From Macadamia tetraphylla (lineage: Eukaryota > Streptophyta > Magnoliopsida > Proteales > Proteaceae): a DNA stretch of 64,000 nucleotides. The DNA lies in NCBI GenBank assembly GCA_022985045.1, contig CM040968.1:14122620-14186619 (forward strand), read 5' to 3'. Positions 52,101-58,100 of this stretch are shown one piece after another; the stretch's first letter is position 1, and each line of letters opens with the position of its first letter. The notes beneath the pieces are model-generated. The model worked only from the letters and a program-made list of their open reading frames with translations, was not told the DNA's origin and did no database searches. The position numbers were made by a program, and so were the translations under genes.

Positions 52101-55100
52101 TGTTTTCAGAAGCCAACGATTTAGGGGTGAATTACAGACCTTATTTGCCTTTATATAAGGCAGCCTAAGCAGACCTAAGGGTCCGTTTGGCTGGCCTTAG
52201 TCTAATGCTTATATATTTATATTACTTAATTGATTAATATGTGATTAATTTTGTAAAATTATTTTCCCCCATTTATTTATTGACATTAAAATATACCATC
52301 TCATACCTTATTTGGGATTATTCACATAGGGGCAGAATGGGGATTTGTACAGTAGGGATGTGGGTCCCACAGCACAAAAACCCAAAAATTGCATATAATA
52401 GGTAATTAAATTTGTAATTTAATTTCCCTTTTTATTTATTGGCATAAAATATAGATTTTATACCTCAATTAGGTCTCTATCCATAGGGTATAATGGGGAA
52501 TTACACAAAAGTGTGGGCTCCACACAGTGCAAAAACCTAGAAAAGTGCATTCTACCTGTACGACAGGCTGGCCGGTTTGGACCTATCGGTTTGGGTGCAA
52601 CCATATCAGCACTAATGCACCGGATCCCATCAAAACTCCACAGTTAAACGTGCTTAGGTGAGAGTAGTACTAGGATGGGTGACCCCCTGGGAAGTCCTCG
52701 TGTTACACCCCTTTTCTCTATTCTCCTATACTAGGTCTCATAATTAAATTTACCTCTTTGTCCACACCTCTTGATGAGTTCCCTAGTGATATTGGCAGGC
52801 TAAACAGGAGCAGGTGGGGTCACTTCTGCCTTCTTGGCACTCCACAGCTGCCAACCATGCCAGCATTGGCTTCCTTTGCTCTTTCTTCTTGCCTATCCAC
52901 AAGTACGGGTATAAATATCAGATTAGGGTATTATAGTCCTTCCCCAATATACCATTAAGGATGCAGAATCTCCTTTGCACCTTCCTCTGGAAAGGGGTTG
53001 ACCCCACTGAATTCCTTCATCCCCTTAGTTGGTCTTCTATTTGCCTCCCCAAAGCTGAAGGTAGGCTAGGCCTTTGGAGAATTAGGAATATCAATTCGAA
53101 TGGCATTCTCAAGCTAATTTGGAAGCTTGCCTCATAGTAGAACAGCATATGGATCTCCTAGTTCTACTCCCTTCTCCTCTGTAAGGAGCCCCTTTGGATT
53201 GTCTGTCCCTCCATTGATGCTTCCTGGGTTTGGTGCAATATCCTTCAAGCTAGAATCATCGCTCTTGCTGCTCTATACTCCTCCATCGGGGACGAATCCT
53301 CCAATTCCCTCTGGCTTGATCCTTGGCACCCCTCTGGTGTCCTCTCCTCCTTAGTCTGCGCAAGATCCATCTATTCCTCTGGTCTTCCTAGAGATGCTCC
53401 TATTGCATCCATCATCTCTAATGGAGCTTGGTGTCCCCCTCCCTCTCCCCCTCCCCTCTCTGATCTCTGGTTTGATGTCCCACCTCTTCCTCCTGGCCAC
53501 TGTAGATGATTTGATAGACTCCATTGGACCCATTCTCCCTCTGTCCTTTTTATCTCCTTCTCTACCTGGGATCTGGTTAGAGCTAGAGGCCCCTTAGTTC
53601 CTTGGAGAAAATTTGTCTAGTTCAAAGGTCATATTCTCCATCACTCCTTCACCGCTTGGCATGCTCTCTCTAACTGTCTTCGCACCCAGTCTTTCTTAAT
53701 CTATAGGCAAGTTCAGGTCCCCCCCTTCCTTTTGCCTCTGTTGGAATGTTACCAAAGATGTCGATCATCTTTTCTTTTCTAGTCCTTTAGCCACCTCTGT
53801 TTGGAAGCGTTTCCTAAGCTATTGTTGGACCATTTTCTGCAGAACCTGTCCTTGGTACATTTTCTCCCCCCTCTAGAGAGTAGATTTGGGTTGACATGAC
53901 TTTTGCAAGTAGCACTAAATGCGATGCCACCGGTAAGCTTGCTTTTTGTATGTCCATCAATCACATTTGGATGGAATGTAACCTCCATAGATGGACTTTG
54001 AACTCTAGATCTTTTGATATGATTAGGAAGTCCATCTTTTTTTAAGTTAGTTCTAAGCTAGCCATGCTCCCCCATTACCCTGCAAGAGATTCCTCAAGGA
54101 ACAAGCTTGTTGTTATTTCCTGGGGTCGGCCCAACTCCATTTTGCTTCTCCAACCCCCCTGGATTGCTGCGGCTGTGTAGCTTCTTTGCTTTGCCCACCC
54201 ACCCCCCAAAAAAAAAAAAACTTCTTTTCCCCCTTTTTTCTTTCTCCTCCCCCTTTCTGTGTATATTATTTGTTCTTTCTTTATGGGAGTTTAATATTAT
54301 TTATTCATGAAGCACCCATTACTAACATGATTTGCTTTAAAATTTCAAGCTGTCATATATCATACTCTTATTTTCTATCATACATTCGGCATAACCTGTC
54401 CTTGCTTAAGTAGTGTGCTACTAATCTCTTATTCATGTTCAATTTATCTTCATAATAATTGATACCCAATTATCATTTTGAACTCTTCTAAATAACTGTA
54501 GGTACTGGCTTTCTCTTTGGCATTGAGGTCATTTTCTGTTTGCTGTACAATGGATTATCGATTCTCTGATGCTGTTCCTTTTCTGCATTTAATTTGATGA
54601 CATCTCCAAATTTGGATTGCATAAATCTATTCAGTTCATAGTCTTTTGTAAAGAAGTACCATTGTATGTGGCTCCTGCCACTGCAGGGTCTGGGGAGGGG
54701 CAGATATGTTCGCAGCCAACTCTGCTTTGCATAGTCTGTTTCCCAATTCGAATCCATTATCACCATGTCCCAATGGAGCAACTTTACTGTTGCGCCAATA
54801 TATATTTTTATTTTATGAAAAGGAGAATTACAAACAGTAATAAATACAATGGTCAGAATTATCCTTTACAATATGTTGACATGTGATGATAAATATGTTT
54901 TTTAAATTAGAAAATTGAATGAGCTTTAGTAGTAACTCCCTATTGATGGCATTACTTGTGGTGCATTAGCATGATTTCAGAGTATCTGGACCAACCTTTG
55001 GTGCCACTCTTCAAAAATTGATTTTTTTTTTTTTTCGCCCAGGGTGGATGGGGTGGGAATAAAAGATGAAAAAATATGTCCAGTGGCTTACAATCGTATG

Positions 55101-58100
55101 TATTTTTATTGTAGGAAATATCTGATTTGTGATTCTTTTAAATGCAGGGTAAATAACCCATGTTTGCAAGCCTTATTTTATCTCCAACCTACTTTTGTTG
55201 TCCTGGTTGCTTGGTAGGAAACCTTGATTGGCAATTATAATGCTTATTTTGTAGCTTCCCACTGATGCAGGTATGATTTATATGGAGAAATGTGGGGAAT
55301 CAAGGCTTGAGGATGCTGGTGACTGTTTTTCATTGGCTGAATGTTGGAGTGTTGCTGCTGATCTATATGCTAGGGGCAACAATTTCTCGAAGTGCTTGGC
55401 GGCTTGCACCAATGGAAAACTCTTTGACATGGGACTGCAATTCATTGAATGCTGGAAGGAAAATTCAACTCCTGCCATTGATATGGTTGCAAAAAGTCAA
55501 AAATTGGAGGAAATGGAACAAGCTTTCCTTCAAAATTGTGCAAGTCACTATCATGAGCTTAAAGATACAAAAATTATGATGAAGTGTGTGAGGGAATTTC
55601 ACTCTATTGAGTCTATTCGCACTTTCTTGAGGTCATGGGATTATCTCACTGAGCTTATGCTGTTGGAGGAAGAATATGGGAATTTTTTTGAGGCTGCCAG
55701 CATTGCACGGATGAAAGGTGATATTCTTTTTGAGGCTGATATGCTAGGGAAGGCTGGATATTTCGAAGATGCATCGAGGCTTATTATCTTTTATGTCATT
55801 GGAATCTCTCTTTGGGGATCTGGAAGCAAAGGCTGGCCACCAAACCATTTTTTTCAGAAGGAAGAACTCTTAATGAAATCCAAATTGATTGCAAAAAATG
55901 AATCAGAATTCTTCTATGAGCTGGTCAGCATGGAAGCCACCATATTATTAAACCAAGAGGGAAGCTTGTTAGAAATGGGACAATTCTTAAGGGCTTCCCA
56001 TGAATTCAGAAGTTTCTTAGGTGATTATTTCTGTGCTCGGAAAATTCTTGATCTTCATTTTCATCCAGAACCCTCTAAATATGAGTGGGAACAGGAAGTC
56101 ATCCTGGATCAGACGAATCATGTGTATAACACCATTTGCAGGAATGGCGTCTCCATTGAAACACTTGTTTACTTTTGGAACTTTTGGAAGGGCATAGTTG
56201 TAAATATATTTCATTACCTCCAGTCTATTGGGTCTCCCCTCCATAAGAATGAACATATGGACCATGAACAGCTTTGTTTGGATTATTTGGGTGTGCGAAA
56301 GCAGGAAAATAATTATGATATACTCTACATTTTGCTCAACTCTAATGCTTATTGGGTCAAAGAAATTGATGAAAGAGCATTTAGGAGAAACGGGAACTTG
56401 GTTGGTCTCAATCTTCACCAGTTTGTCTCTGCTGCTAGGAGCCACTGGTGTTCAGAAGTAGCCTTTGTTGGTATTAAAGTACTGGAAAGACTGGAAGCCC
56501 TTTATAATTTCGCTAGGCGCAATTCTTCCAAAATATTTTGCCAAGGGATGGTTGTCCTCCACATGTATGAAGTATCACAATTCTTAATTGAGTCAGATTT
56601 GCTGGTACGGAAATACCGTTTGCGTGACATTCAGAAGTTCCTTGAATCATCTAGAGTGCGCTTCTTTGATATTTTATTTCCCCAGGACTGGAGGCTAGCA
56701 GTGACACAGAATTTGATTGCCTGGAGGGAGACCTCTCTTTTTAGGGATTTACTTACAGATGTTATAATTGATAATTTGAAGGGTAAGCCAACATATGGGC
56801 AAATTGGAAGGGTGGTGATGCTGATCTTTGTATCTGGAGATGTAACAGTTGAACTGTATGAGACGATTGCAAGCCAATCTTGTTTGAAGACACCTTGGAA
56901 AGCATTCATCGAGGAGTTGAAGGAAAACAAGGGGTCAGGATTTGCGCAGATCTCTCTAGTCTGCAAGCTTCAGCAGGCTCTGGAAGATACTTTCAGAGTT
57001 AACTGGAAGAAGGAATCTGACTATATGTCACCTCACTGTTACATATATCTTGTTGAGCGCCTTTTGTATTGGGCATCTTCTTGCCGAGGATATTTTTTCA
57101 CAACAAAATTTTCTATTGTTGATTCACTTGCTTGCCGAGAGTGGAATACTGGGTCCGGCATTCTTGGGGCTACTGATATGCATGCATCATTGAAAGCTTC
57201 ATATGATTTTATTGCTGGACAAGTCGAGCTACTACTTTTTGACAAGCATGGGACATTTGAATGGCTTAAGAGATTCAAATTTACCATCAAGGACTATTAT
57301 CCTTCTTTTGTGTTAAGATTGATTGTTGTGATTAGTTTAGTTTGTCTCAACTGTGGGAGTCATTTTGATTTACTTTATAGACTGCTAAGGATGAATGACA
57401 TTATTGAAAAACTACCTCAATCATTCCTTGGGATCCTTAAGGGAAGGTGGAAGTTTAGATTTTCTGATGTGCTAGCAGCAGTCCTTGAAACTATTGAGAA
57501 TCCCCTAGTACTGATTTCAGGAAGTAATTGTCCAGAAAATTTATGTTCAGATGCAATAGTTGTAAACATGGGGGCCATCCAATGCAAAAAGGATTTATTA
57601 AGAGTTTTATTTCCTAAGAGTTTTGAAGATGCAGAAAGTCAAATTTGTTCTGTTGAATCGGAAAGGATTATTTCATGTAATCAAGATCTTTCTTCAGGGA
57701 GAACTGATCAGAAGAATATTGCTGAACCTCCTTCTGCTGAGACTGTAAATGAAGGGAACAATGTTAAACTTTCTTCTGCCGCTGAGTTAGGTGGGAAGTT
57801 TGATCCAATCATTGAGAGGGAAGATGAAAAAGAAAGAACTGATCTGCCAATGATTTATGGGCATTTTTGGAAAACTTTTGAATATTATGGGAAGGCTATG
57901 AGCTTGGCTTCTAAAGTCCCTCAGATCAAGGTAGTATGTTTACTTGCATCCTTGTTATTTGTCGAACAGACAAAACAAGCATAAAATTTTGTCCTTCGTT
58001 TCTTTTCCCAGGTCTCAGTGAAGGAATCTATTTGCATTATGGAGTTTGCTATAACCCAATTGGTGCATAAGAACAACTGTCCAAATGAAGATTTAAATTT

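Larger units (their letters stand above)
48439..52935. mobile_element. Giant solo LTR copy 2 (family G) nested in LINE-C
   Basis: Begins TGTCACACCCTGCCTTCA and ends AGGGTATTATA. It is flanked by a perfect gtcct duplication (48434..48438 and 52936..52940). 4,497 bases. Removing the nested 1.06-kb LTR and the 5S-like stretch leaves about 3.3 kb, the size of copy 1. LINE-C resumes immediately after it. No gene of its own. Confidence 0.85.
43061..54220 (+). mobile_element. L1-type LINE (LINE-C) in intron 11, with nested insertions
   Basis: Sense to the helicase gene. A GC-rich 5' leader holds a nested MITE. ORF1 follows with a DUF4283-like start (about 43.98 kb) and a knuckle remnant (about 44.5 kb). 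Endonuclease and RT pieces lie at 46.0-48.4 kb. After the solo LTR the post-RT region continues at 52.94 kb and zf-RVT at 53.75 kb (LCWNVTKDVDHLFF). It ends in poly(A) at about 54207..54220. Many stops; dead. The 5' end is approximate. Confidence 0.8.
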
